This document shows, piece by piece, positions 17,289-24,780 of a stretch of 64,000 bases of DNA (the stretch's first letter is position 1; each line of letters starts with the position of its first letter). The translations under genes and the position numbers were made by a program. The notes beneath the pieces were generated by a model that worked only from the letters and a program-made list of their open reading frames with translations, did no database searches and was not told the DNA's origin. The DNA is from Acidovorax sp. Leaf191 (GTDB lineage: Bacteria > Pseudomonadota > Gammaproteobacteria > Burkholderiales > Burkholderiaceae_C). The stretch covers positions 810,644 to 874,643 of the forward strand of contig NZ_LMPT01000001.1 of assembly GCF_001424425.1 (NCBI RefSeq), read 5' to 3'.

Positions 17289-18968
17289 ATGACCGACCGT
17301 CCCTGGCTGGCCGCCTATCCGCAAGGCGTACCTGCAGATATCGACCCCTCGCAATACCCGTCCCTCGTGGCGCTCATGGACGAAGCGTTCACCAAGTACG
17401 CCGACCGCGTGGCCTACAGCTTCATGGGCAAGGACGTGACCTATGCCCAGACCGACTCTCTCTCGAGCGCGTTCGCGGCCTATCTGCAGGGCCTGGGCCT
17501 GGTCAAGGGCGACCGTGTGGCCATCATGATGCCCAACGTGCCGCAGTACCCGGTGGCGGTGGCGGCCATCCTGCGCGCCGGCTTCGTGGTGGTCAACGTG
17601 AACCCGCTGTACACCCCGCGCGAGCTGGAGCACCAGCTCAAGGACTCCGGCTCCAAGGCCATCGTCATCATCGAGAACTTTGCGACCACGCTGCAGAACT
17701 GCATCGCCAACACGCCGGTCAAGCATGTGGTGCTGTGCGCCATGGGCGACCAGCTGGGCCTGCTCAAGGGCGCGCTGGTCAACTACGTGGTGCGCAACGT
17801 CAAGAAGATGGTGCCCGCTTACCACCTGCCCGGCGCCGTGCGCTTCAATGACGCGGTGGCCCAGGGCACGCGCGGCACGCTGAAGAAGCCCGACATCAAG
17901 CCCGACGACATCGCGCTGCTGCAGTACACCGGTGGCACCACCGGCGTGAGCAAGGGCGCGGTGCTGCTGCAGCGCAACGTGATCGCCAACGTGCTGCAGT
18001 CCGAGGCCTGGAACGACCCGGTCATGAAGAAGGTGCCGGCCGGCGAGCAGCCCACCAGCATCTGCGCGCTGCCGCTGTACCACATCTTCGCGTTCACCGT
18101 GAACATGATGCTGAGCATGCGCACGGGCGGCAAGACCATCCTGATCCCGAACCCGCGCGACCTGCCGGCGGTGCTCAAGGAGCTCTCCAAGCACACGTTC
18201 CACAGCTTTCCGGCCGTGAACACGCTGTTCAACGGACTGGCCAACCACCCGGACTTCAACACCGTCAACTGGAAGAACCTCAAGGTCTCCGTGGGCGGCG
18301 GCATGGCCGTGCAGGGCGCCGTGGCCAAGCTGTGGCTGGAGAAGACCGGCTGCCCCATCTGCGAAGGCTACGGCCTGTCGGAGACCAGCCCGTCGGCCAG
18401 CTGCAACCCGACCACCAGCACCGAGTACACCGGCACCATCGGCGTGCCCATCCCCGGCACCTGGATGAAGCTGCTGGACGATGAAGGCCGCGAGGTCACC
18501 ACGCTCGGCCAGCCCGGCGAGATCGCCATCAAGGGCCCGCAGGTCATGGCCGGCTATTGGCAGCGCCCGGACGAGACGGCCAAGGTCATGACCGAGGACG
18601 GCTACTTCAAATCCGGCGACATCGGCGTGATGGACGCACGCGGCTTCTTCAAGGTCGTGGACCGCAAGAAGGACATGGTGCTCGTCTCGGGCTTCAACGT
18701 GTACCCCAACGAGGTCGAGGACGTGGTCGCGCAGATGCCCGGCGTGCTCGAATGCGCGGTGGTGGGCGTGCCCGACGAGAAGACCGGCGAAGCCGTCAAG
18801 CTCGTCATCGTCAAGCGCGACCCCACGCTCACCGAAGCCCAGGTCAAGGAGTTCTGCCGCGCCGAGCTCACCGGCTACAAGCAGCCCCGCGTGATCGAGT
18901 TCCGCACCGAGCTGCCCAAGACCCCCGTGGGCAAGATCCTGCGCCGCGAGCTGCGCGACAAGAAGTAG
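17289..18968 (+). CDS. fadD: Long-chain fatty acid-CoA ligase (FadD)
   Basis: 559 residues from the ATG at 17289, with GGAGAGA upstream; the frame remains open to 17250. An adenylate-forming enzyme: the AMP-binding P-loop is YTGGTTGVSKGAVL, the YGLSETSP motif follows, then KSGDIG, VDRKKDMVLVSGFNVYPNE and the catalytic Lys in TPVGKILRRELR at the C terminus. It activates fatty acids to acyl-CoA at the inner membrane for beta-oxidation or phospholipid synthesis. It ends with a strong terminator. No other beta-oxidation genes are in the window. Confidence 0.95.
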   Translation: MTDRPWLAAYPQGVPADIDPSQYPSLVALMDEAFTKYADRVAYSFMGKDVTYAQTDSLSSAFAAYLQGLGLVKGDRVAIMMPNVPQYPVAVAAILRAGFVVVNVNPLYTPRELEHQLKDSGSKAIVIIENFATTLQNCIANTPVKHVVLCAMGDQLGLLKGALVNYVVRNVKKMVPAYHLPGAVRFNDAVAQGTRGTLKKPDIKPDDIALLQYTGGTTGVSKGAVLLQRNVIANVLQSEAWNDPVMKKVPAGEQPTSICALPLYHIFAFTVNMMLSMRTGGKTILIPNPRDLPAVLKELSKHTFHSFPAVNTLFNGLANHPDFNTVNWKNLKVSVGGGMAVQGAVAKLWLEKTGCPICEGYGLSETSPSASCNPTTSTEYTGTIGVPIPGTWMKLLDDEGREVTTLGQPGEIAIKGPQVMAGYWQRPDETAKVMTEDGYFKSGDIGVMDARGFFKVVDRKKDMVLVSGFNVYPNEVEDVVAQMPGVLECAVVGVPDEKTGEAVKLVIVKRDPTLTEAQVKEFCRAELTGYKQPRVIEFRTELPKTPVGKILRRELRDKK

Positions 18969-19016
18969 CAGCTTCTGCGCAGCAACAGCCCTGCCCCGCC
19001 AATCGGGGCGGCCACC

Positions 19017-19041
19017 AGGCGGCTTCGGCCGCCTTTGTTTT
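19017..19041 (+). terminator. Rho-independent terminator of fadD
   Basis: AGGCGGC (19017-19023), a TTCG tetraloop and GCCGCCT (19028-19034) form a perfect stem followed by TTGTTTT. It lies between fadD and mtnN, so mtnN needs its own promoter or read-through. Confidence 0.8.
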
Positions 19042-19061
19042 GACCCCGAGAGTTCCACGCC

Positions 19062-19805
19062 ATGACCACCGCCATCCTCAGCGCCCTCCCCGAAGAACAG
19101 GCCGGCCTGGTCCACGCGCTGGCGCACCCCCAGCGCATCACCCGCGCCGGCCGCTCGTTCTGGCGCGGCGAGCTGCACGGGCGCTCTGTCGTGCTGGCGC
19201 TCTCGGGCATCGGCAAGGTGGCGGCGGCCACCACCGCCACGGCGCTCGTCGAGCACTTCGGCGTCGCGCGCATCGTGTTCACCGGCGTGGCGGGTGGCCT
19301 GGGTGACGGCGTGAACGTGGGCGACGTGGTGGTGGCGCAGAGCTACCTGCAGCACGACATGGACGCATCCCCGTTGTTCCCGCGCTGGGAGCTGCCCGGC
19401 TATGCACGCGCGGTGCTGGAGTGCGATGCACCATTGTCTGCTCTGCTTTTGATAGCTGCTCGCGATTGCCTGATGGGCGGTAGCGGCCATTGTTCTTCGC
19501 AATCTGAGGTCCGCAGCGTGCACCAGGGCCTGATCGCCAGTGGCGACCGCTTCGTCTCCAGCGCCCAGGAGTCGCAGCGCCTGCGCGACGCCCTGCGCGC
19601 CGCCGGCCACGAGGTCCTCGCCGTCGAAATGGAAGGCGCCGCCGTGGCCCAGGTCTGCCTGGACTACAACGTGCCCTTCGCCGCGATGCGCACCATCTCC
19701 GACCGCGCCGACGACTCCGCCCACGTCGACTTCCCCCAGTTCATCCAAACCGTGGCGAGCCGGTACGCAGAGCACATCGTCGGCAAGTTGTTGCAGTTGC
19801 TATGA
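19062..19805 (+). CDS. mtnN: 5'-methylthioadenosine/S-adenosylhomocysteine nucleosidase with a repeat-encoded insert
   Basis: 247 residues; the family is usually about 230. Cleaves adenine from methylthioadenosine and S-adenosylhomocysteine in methyl recycling and autoinducer-2 synthesis. Active-site features are Glu in SALPEEQAGL, the GVAGGL glycine strand, MEGAAVAQVC (purine/ribose-contacting Met-Glu) and the catalytic Asp in ISDRAD. Residues about 126-148 are encoded by a family A repeat read in frame, which lengthens a helix and loop before GLIASGD. The stop TGA is itself within a second family A copy. Probably still active, since the insert lies away from the catalytic residues. Confidence 0.9.
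   Translation: MTTAILSALPEEQAGLVHALAHPQRITRAGRSFWRGELHGRSVVLALSGIGKVAAATTATALVEHFGVARIVFTGVAGGLGDGVNVGDVVVAQSYLQHDMDASPLFPRWELPGYARAVLECDAPLSALLLIAARDCLMGGSGHCSSQSEVRSVHQGLIASGDRFVSSAQESQRLRDALRAAGHEVLAVEMEGAAVAQVCLDYNVPFAAMRTISDRADDSAHVDFPQFIQTVASRYAEHIVGKLLQLL
19439..19505 (+). repeat. Family A repeat inside mtnN
   Basis: A sense-oriented copy with core TTTTGATAGCTGCTCGCG and later GGGCGGTAGCGGCC. It is read in frame as part of MtnN, in the same frame as the copies in cnoX and leuS. Confidence 0.8.
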
Positions 19806-19866
19806 AATATGTAGCTACTGGCGCTTTATAGAAAAGCGGTAGAGGGTGCTTTGGCTTAAAAATTGA
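19798..19866 (+). repeat. Family A repeat at the 3' end of mtnN
   Basis: Sense-oriented copy with core GTAGCTACTGGCGC and AAAGCGGTAGAGG. The mtnN stop codon TGA lies within its first bases, so the element trims or defines the C terminus of MtnN. Confidence 0.8.
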
Positions 19867-20040
19867 GTATTTTCATGAGGGGTGCGCCGCCGCCTTCATC
19901 CAGCAGCCGTCGACCTAGCTCACCCAAGACTCCAGTTAGCCCGCCTGCAGAAGGCACCCCATCGCCGGTACCCAGCCAGAGCGCAGCGAATGGCTCCCTC
20001 CATGTTCAGGGCACGCCGCCAGTTCACCCCCCGCCGCCAT

Positions 20041-20197
20041 CGCCAGCGCCACCGTGGATCCGGCTTCGCCGGTCCACCGGAGGCTTCCCCCCTGGGGGGC
20101 TGAGGAACTGCGGCTCCGAGCCTGCCTGCGCAGGCTTGGACAGTTCCGAAGGGCTGACGCCTCTGGCGGCGGCGCGTAGGTCCGCGCTACAGGGGGG
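20041..20197 (-). repeat. Family B multi-hairpin element downstream of corA
   Basis: Directly abuts the corA stop. The stems are GTGGA/TCCAC enclosing CCGGC/GCCGG (20054-20077), a C6/G6 hairpin (20087-20099), GGAACTG/CAGTTCC (20104-20110 with 20141-20147) and an inner AGCCTG/CAGGCT (20119-20136). The GGAACTG stem is replaced by GGGCCG/CGGCCC in the copy next to rocF, a compensatory change. Together with 19867-20040, a Pro/Ser-coding-like but probably non-coding stretch, it fills the convergent gap between mtnN and corA. Confidence 0.75.
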
Positions 20198-21187
20198 CTA
20201 CTTCAACCAGCCGCGCTTGCGGAAGTACCACATGGGCCCGAGCGCACTCGCCAGCATCAGCCCGATCACATACGGATACGCCGCCGGCCCCAGCAGCTCC
20301 AGCTCCGGGAACTTCATGTTCATGCCGTAGACGCTCGCGATCAGCGTGGGCGGCAGCAGGGCCACGCTGGCCACCGAGAAGATCTTGATGATCTTGTTCT
20401 GGTTGATGTTGATGAAACCGACCGTGGCGTCCATCAAAAAGTTGATCTTGTCGAACAGGAACGCCGTGTGGTTGTCCAGCGACTCGATGTCGCGCAGGAT
20501 CTGGCGGGCTTCCTCGAACTGCTCGGAGTTGAGCATCTTGCTGCGCATCATGAAGCTCACCGCGCGGCGGGTGTCCATCACGTTGCGGCGGATGCGGCCG
20601 TTCAAGTCTTCCTGGCGCGCGATGGCGCCCAGCACTTCGCCGGCCAGTGCGTCGGTCACGTCGCCGGCCAGGACCTGCTTGCTCACCTTTTCGAGCTCGT
20701 CGTAGATGTTCTCCAGCGTGTCGGCCGAATATTCGGCGTCGGCGTCGAACAGCTTGAGCAGCACTTCCTTGGCGTCTTCGATCAGCCCGGGCGCACGGCG
20801 TGCGCGCATGCGCAAGAGGCGGAACACCGGCACGTCTTCATCGTGGATGGAAAACAGCACGCCACGGCTCTTGAGGTTGGCGTTGTGCTGGTTCAGGATG
20901 AAGGCCACGCGCACCGAGCGGGGGTCTTCATCGTCGTCGATCAGGAAGTCGCTGCGGATGTGCAGCTCGCCGTTGTCTTCCTCGTAGAAGCGGGCGGATT
21001 CCTCGATGTCCTCGTCCATCGCATCTTCGGGGATGGACAGGCCGTAGTGCTGCTTGATCCAGCGTTTTTCTTCGAGGGTGGGGGCTTCCAGGTCCACCCA
21101 GATCGGCTGGAAGCGGGTCAGCTCTTCCAGGGATTCGATTTCTTCCTGGACGAGCCGGCCATTGGCGAGCGAAAAGATGTTGAGCAT
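20198..21187 (-). CDS. corA: Magnesium/cobalt transporter CorA
   Basis: 329 residues. Pentameric inner-membrane channel for magnesium. A large cytoplasmic acidic/helical domain (1-260, beginning MLNIFSLANGRLVQEE) is followed by two membrane helices (about 265-287 and 303-322) with the family signature Gly288-Met289-Asn290 (VYGMNMKFPEL) between them, and a basic tail FRKRGWLK. Length is normal. The 5' leader contains several inverted repeats (21234-21314) that may regulate expression. The 3' end abuts a family B repeat element. Confidence 0.95.
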   Translation of the reverse strand: MLNIFSLANGRLVQEEIESLEELTRFQPIWVDLEAPTLEEKRWIKQHYGLSIPEDAMDEDIEESARFYEEDNGELHIRSDFLIDDDEDPRSVRVAFILNQHNANLKSRGVLFSIHDEDVPVFRLLRMRARRAPGLIEDAKEVLLKLFDADAEYSADTLENIYDELEKVSKQVLAGDVTDALAGEVLGAIARQEDLNGRIRRNVMDTRRAVSFMMRSKMLNSEQFEEARQILRDIESLDNHTAFLFDKINFLMDATVGFININQNKIIKIFSVASVALLPPTLIASVYGMNMKFPELELLGPAAYPYVIGLMLASALGPMWYFRKRGWLK

Positions 21188-21233
21188 GGGCTCACTCCCT
21201 GGTTATGTGGCATCTGCGGCGGTGGGGGGTCAT

Positions 21234-21314
21234 GGGGTGCTTTCAGACCCCACGGCAGCAGGCCGGGGAGCTGAAAGCTACCAACTGGGGTAGGTTTCCA
21301 AGGAGCTTTCTCCG
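21234..21314 (-). promoter_or_regulatory. Structured 5' leader of corA, candidate RNA regulator
   Basis: On the minus strand this stretch, 47-127 bases upstream of the corA ATG, can fold into a long stem of GAAAGC with GCTTTC (21274-21279 and 21306-21311), which encloses CTACC/GGTAG (21279-21294), and a separate TGGGGT/ACCCCA hairpin (21234-21253). An alternative GGAG-CTTT-CTCC hairpin (21303-21314) competes with the long stem. A -10-like CATAAT at 21345-21350 would start a transcript just before it. It matches no riboswitch class I can recall. The rest of the gap to 21558 holds only GC-rich sequence and the hairpin arms TTCCGGC/GCCGGAA near 21470-21490. Confidence 0.4.
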
Positions 21315-21558
21315 TCAATCAGTAAAAAATGGGCAAGCGGCGGATTATGGCACCGGACCTCGCGCCTGTCCGGGCTGCACAGGGGCTTCGGTGCGCGCAT
21401 ATCCGGCTTTCTGTGCAGGTTGTGCACCGCTTGGGGAAGACTTCGGTGGCGCGGCCAAGTTCCGGCCCGCACGGGCCTTGCCGGAAGCCGCCGCTGCGGT
21501 GGTGATGGCCCCACACAGACAGACAGCCCGCCCGCCAGCCAGCCCGCCGCGGCACCGC

Positions 21559-22344
21559 TCAGGCGTTCTGGCGCACGCGCACGGTGGCCAGCGCCCGGCA
21601 CAGGTCGGCCCAGGCCGCGGCCTTGGTGTCCTGCGAGCGCAGCAGGAAGGCGGGGTCGTACGACACCACGGCCGGGCACCCGGCCAGCTGGTGCAGCTCG
21701 GCGCGCAGGCGGCCCAGCGGCTCGGTGCGGCCCAGGGCTGCGCGGGCGGCCACATGGCCCAGCACGAGCACCATCGAAGGCTGCAGCTGCGCCACCGCCG
21801 CGGCCAGTTGCTCGGGGATGGCGTCGGTGCCGGGGCCTCCGGCGGCAGAGCGCTCCAGCGCGGTGATGAAGACGCGGGGGTGCCGGTGCAGCTGCATGGC
21901 CCGCAGCATGTTGTCGAGCAGCTTGCCGGCGTCGCCCGACAGGGGGTCGTGGGGTGCCGTGCTCTCGGCCACGATGAGCCAGCCTGCGCCCAACTCTGCG
22001 GGAGCCAGGGCCGGGTCGGCCTGGGGGTAGAGCGCCTGCGGCGGATGCAGCCGCAGGGCGGCAGCGCCTGGACCGCCAGCAGCGGCGGTGGCGGTGGGTG
22101 CGCTGGGCCCCACCGCAGCGGGCGGGGCCACGGGGGGCGCCGCCCGGGGGGGTGGCGGCGGCGTCGCCGCCACGGCGGCGGGCGCCAGGGCAGGAGCCGG
22201 CGGGGCCGCCGCCATCGGCACGGCGGGGGCCGTGCCGGCCCGCACGGTCACGGTGGCCGCGGCGGGGCGGGATGGTGGGCCCCACACGGTGACGCCCATT
22301 TCCTGCAGCATGGCGCGCTGGCGCGCATCGAGGTCGAGGGTCAT
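21559..22344 (-). CDS. Uracil-DNA glycosylase-like protein (family 4-derived), apparently lacking the iron-sulfur cluster
   Basis: 261 residues from the ATG at 22342-22344; a TTG at 22383 would add 13. Residues about 20-95 are a Pro/Ala-rich linker. The C-terminal 150 residues follow the family 4 uracil-DNA glycosylase fold: GWLIVAEST, GKLLDNMLRAM, VLVLGHVAARAALG and SYDPAFLLRS. The GEAPG motif has become AESTA, the usual HPAYLL His is Asp, and the cysteines that bind a 4Fe-4S cluster are absent. It is therefore probably not a standard glycosylase. It follows tsaB and rimI, an order I recall from related bacteria. Confidence 0.7.
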   Translation of the reverse strand: MTLDLDARQRAMLQEMGVTVWGPPSRPAAATVTVRAGTAPAVPMAAAPPAPALAPAAVAATPPPPPRAAPPVAPPAAVGPSAPTATAAAGGPGAAALRLHPPQALYPQADPALAPAELGAGWLIVAESTAPHDPLSGDAGKLLDNMLRAMQLHRHPRVFITALERSAAGGPGTDAIPEQLAAAVAQLQPSMVLVLGHVAARAALGRTEPLGRLRAELHQLAGCPAVVSYDPAFLLRSQDTKAAAWADLCRALATVRVRQNA

Positions 22345-22372
22345 AGACAGATCAGGCGCAAGGTGCCCGGGT

Positions 22373-22852
22373 TCATAGCGCAAAGCTCATGACCACCGCG
22401 TCTTCGCGTTGGCCGTCGGCGGCGGGGTAGTAGCGCTTGCGTTCGCCCACGCGGCGAAAGCCATAGGCCAGGTAGATGCCGTGGGCGCGCAGGTTGCTGG
22501 TGCGCACCTCCAGCCACAGCCACTGCGCGCCGCGCCCGCGCGACCACAGGGCCAGCGCATCGAGCAGCACGCGCGCCCAGCCCTGGCGCTGGTACTCGGG
22601 CGTGACGGTGATGTTCAGCAGGTGCACCTCGTCCACGCCCAGCATGGCGACGAAGTAGCCCAGCATGTGGTCGCCCGCCATCAGCACCTGGGCCTGGTAG
22701 CCCGAGGCCAGGGCGTCGGTGAAGTTGCCGCGCGTCCAGGGGTGGGTGTACGCCTGCACCTCCACGTCCAGCACGGCGTCCAGCCGCGCGAGCGTGAGGT
22801 TTTCAAAGCGTGCCTCCAGCGCGGATGTGGGGGGGGTGGGCAGGGCGCTCAT
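22373..22852 (-). CDS. rimI: Ribosomal protein S18-alanine N-acetyltransferase RimI
   Basis: 159 residues. GNAT-fold acetyltransferase: VEVQAYTHPWTRGNFTDAL at the start, the beta strand LLNITVTPEYQRQGWARVLL that forms the acetyl-CoA pyrophosphate loop (QRQGWA), and the LEVRTSNLRAHGIYLAYGF segment typical of RimI. It acetylates the N terminus of ribosomal protein S18. It overlaps tsaB by four bases (ATGA), the common tsaB-rimI arrangement. Confidence 0.9.
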   Translation of the reverse strand: MSALPTPPTSALEARFENLTLARLDAVLDVEVQAYTHPWTRGNFTDALASGYQAQVLMAGDHMLGYFVAMLGVDEVHLLNITVTPEYQRQGWARVLLDALALWSRGRGAQWLWLEVRTSNLRAHGIYLAYGFRRVGERKRYYPAADGQREDAVVMSFAL

Positions 22853-23568
22853 GGTGGCGTGGTGGTCGTGGTGGCAGCCACGCGCTCTGCAGCGCGCTCG
22901 GCCGTGGTTTTCGCCACTTTATCGCGGATGTAGCGCGGCAGTGCATCGGTGGCGGGCACCGCGCCGCCAGCGGCCAGCAGGGCAGGCGCCAGGCGCAGCA
23001 GGGCGGCGGCGGTGGGCAGGGCTGCGGCGTGCGGTGCGGCCGGTGCCAGGCGCTCGCCGTAGGGCGCCAGCGCATTGCCCGCCACGGTCCAGCCGGGCGG
23101 GGCCTGCACGGTTTCGGGCGCGCCCAGGCCGAAGTCGGCGTCGGCCTGCCAGCGGCCTTCGGCGGGCTGCCATTCGCAGCGGGCGTGGTAGACCTCGTCC
23201 ATGCGCGCATCCAGCACGGCCACCACCTGGGTGCAGCCGTGCTGCGCCCGGGCCTCCTCGGCCACGGCCAGCAGCGTGTCCACCGGCAGCACCGGGATGC
23301 CCTGGCCACCGCGTGCGCCGAAGGCCAGCCCCTGGGCCACGGCGCAGGCGGTTCGCAGTCCGGTGAAGGAGCCCGGCCCGCGGCTGAAGACCAGCGCGTC
23401 CAGCGTGTCGAACGTCAGGCCCGCCTGCGCCAGCAGGCTGCGCACGGCCGGGATCAGCGTGGCCGACGCCTGCGAGCCGCCCGGACCATGGTGCAGCCAC
23501 ACGGCATCGCCGTGCTGCACGGCGATGGAGATGACGTCGGTGCTGGTGTCGAAAGCAAGCAAATTCAT
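22849..23568 (-). CDS. tsaB: tRNA threonylcarbamoyladenosine biosynthesis protein TsaB
   Basis: 239 residues from the ATG at 23566-23568. Actin/ASKHA-fold protein beginning MNLLAFDTSTDVISIAVQ with the FSRGPGSFTGLRTACAVAQG signature. It partners TsaD and TsaE in making t6A37 in tRNAs; the first-step enzyme TsaC/Sua5 is encoded 10 kb away in this window. The frame is open far upstream, but the conserved start is clear. The C-terminal tail ends in an unusual Thr run. It overlaps rimI. Confidence 0.92.
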   Translation of the reverse strand: MNLLAFDTSTDVISIAVQHGDAVWLHHGPGGSQASATLIPAVRSLLAQAGLTFDTLDALVFSRGPGSFTGLRTACAVAQGLAFGARGGQGIPVLPVDTLLAVAEEARAQHGCTQVVAVLDARMDEVYHARCEWQPAEGRWQADADFGLGAPETVQAPPGWTVAGNALAPYGERLAPAAPHAAALPTAAALLRLAPALLAAGGAVPATDALPRYIRDKVAKTTAERAAERVAATTTTTPP

Positions 23569-23606
23569 GGGCTGGGGCCGGTCGCGCGAGAAGAAAGGAT
23601 TCGGGG

Positions 23607-24617
23607 TCACGGGGCCGTGCGGCCCGGTGCGGATGCGGTGGAGGTACCCGGTGGGGAGGCCGCCGCCGGCGGGGCCCGGCGCAGCACCCCCAGCAGGATA
23701 CCCCCGGTCACGAGCAGCAGCCCGGCCACCAGGTTCCAGTGCAGGGGCTCGCCCAGGAACATCACCGCGCCGATGGCCGACAGGCCGGGCACCAGCGCCG
23801 TGATCATGGTCGAGCGCACGGGGCCGTAGTGCTGGATCATGCGCGTGAAGGCAATGCCCGAGATCACCACCGAGCCCCCGCCCTGGAACGCCAGCTGGAA
23901 CAGGATCTCGCTCCCGGGTGCGAGTGCCAGACGGCTGGCGACCCCGCCCAGGCCCGCCAGCAGCGCATAGGACGGCACGTACACCAGGCAGGCAAAGGCC
24001 GTGATGGCGATGGTGGCCTGCACCGCGTCCACCGCGTGGCGCCGCGCCATCACGCTGTAGGCGGCCCAGCAGGCGGCGGCGGACATGAACAGCAGGTCGC
24101 CCTTCCAGACGTCTCCGCCCGCGAACGCGGCCAGCAGGCTGCTGCCGCCCACCAGCAGGTCGCCCGCCACGATCAGCGCGAGCCCCGCGGCGCGCAGCGG
24201 CGTGATGCGGTCGTGCAGCAGCAGGGCCGCCAGCAGGGCGGTCCACAGCGGCAGGCTGCCGGGCATGAGCACCGCCGCATGCGTGGCCGGTGCGTGGAAG
24301 AAGCCTGCATACGCCAGCATGGCGTACAGCAGCCCGCCCAGCGTGCCCAGCAGCACCGTGGTGCGCAGGGGCAGGGGCGAGATGCCCGCAAGGCTCGATG
24401 GTGGCGCTGCGCTGCCCAGGGCGGCCTTGCGCCGCCGCACCATCCACCAGCCCCAGGGCAGCAGGACCAGGCTGGCGCCCACGATGCGCAAAAAGGCGAT
24501 GTCGAACGGTGTGAGGGTGCGCTGTGCCGAGGCGCGGGCGATGACGATGAAGCCCGTCCAGATGGTGACCGTCACGACAGCCGCCAGCAGGCCCATGGCA
24601 CGAGGGGAAAAGCGCAT
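23607..24617 (-). CDS. DMT superfamily transporter with two EamA domains
   Basis: 336 residues from the ATG at 24615-24617. Ten predicted membrane helices in two repeated EamA halves (about 5-145 and 165-310), the usual drug/metabolite exporter layout; a Pro/Ala/Thr-rich tail follows. The substrate cannot be predicted. It lies 38 bases upstream of tsaB on the same strand and may be co-transcribed. The frame is open further upstream, without conserved sequence. Confidence 0.85.
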   Translation of the reverse strand: MRFSPRAMGLLAAVVTVTIWTGFIVIARASAQRTLTPFDIAFLRIVGASLVLLPWGWWMVRRRKAALGSAAPPSSLAGISPLPLRTTVLLGTLGGLLYAMLAYAGFFHAPATHAAVLMPGSLPLWTALLAALLLHDRITPLRAAGLALIVAGDLLVGGSSLLAAFAGGDVWKGDLLFMSAAACWAAYSVMARRHAVDAVQATIAITAFACLVYVPSYALLAGLGGVASRLALAPGSEILFQLAFQGGGSVVISGIAFTRMIQHYGPVRSTMITALVPGLSAIGAVMFLGEPLHWNLVAGLLLVTGGILLGVLRRAPPAAASPPGTSTASAPGRTAP

Positions 24618-24780
24618 GGGGGGATTATCCGGTGGCGCGGGCCCGCACCGGGCCGGGCAGGTGCTGCCTGGGGGGCAGGCCAGCGACATCCCGGGCGCTG
24701 GTTGCGCCACCGTGTGCGAGGAAGGTGCCCGAAAGGTGCCCGGCAGGCGGCTGGTAAGCCTCAGGCTGCGCAACAGGCGC

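Noticed and set aside
17262..19775. 837-codon frame antisense to fadD and mtnN
   Set aside because: Crosses two real genes and a terminator, with the same shadow composition.
19863..20330. 155-codon plus-strand frame across the mtnN-corA gap
   Set aside because: Pro/Ser-rich translation of the repeat region and of antisense corA; better explained as the family B element.
21495..21545. Short CAGACAGACAG and CCGCCAGCCAGCC repeats as a CRISPR or VNTR
   Set aside because: Units are 4-5 bases with no spacers; simple GC-rich low-complexity sequence.
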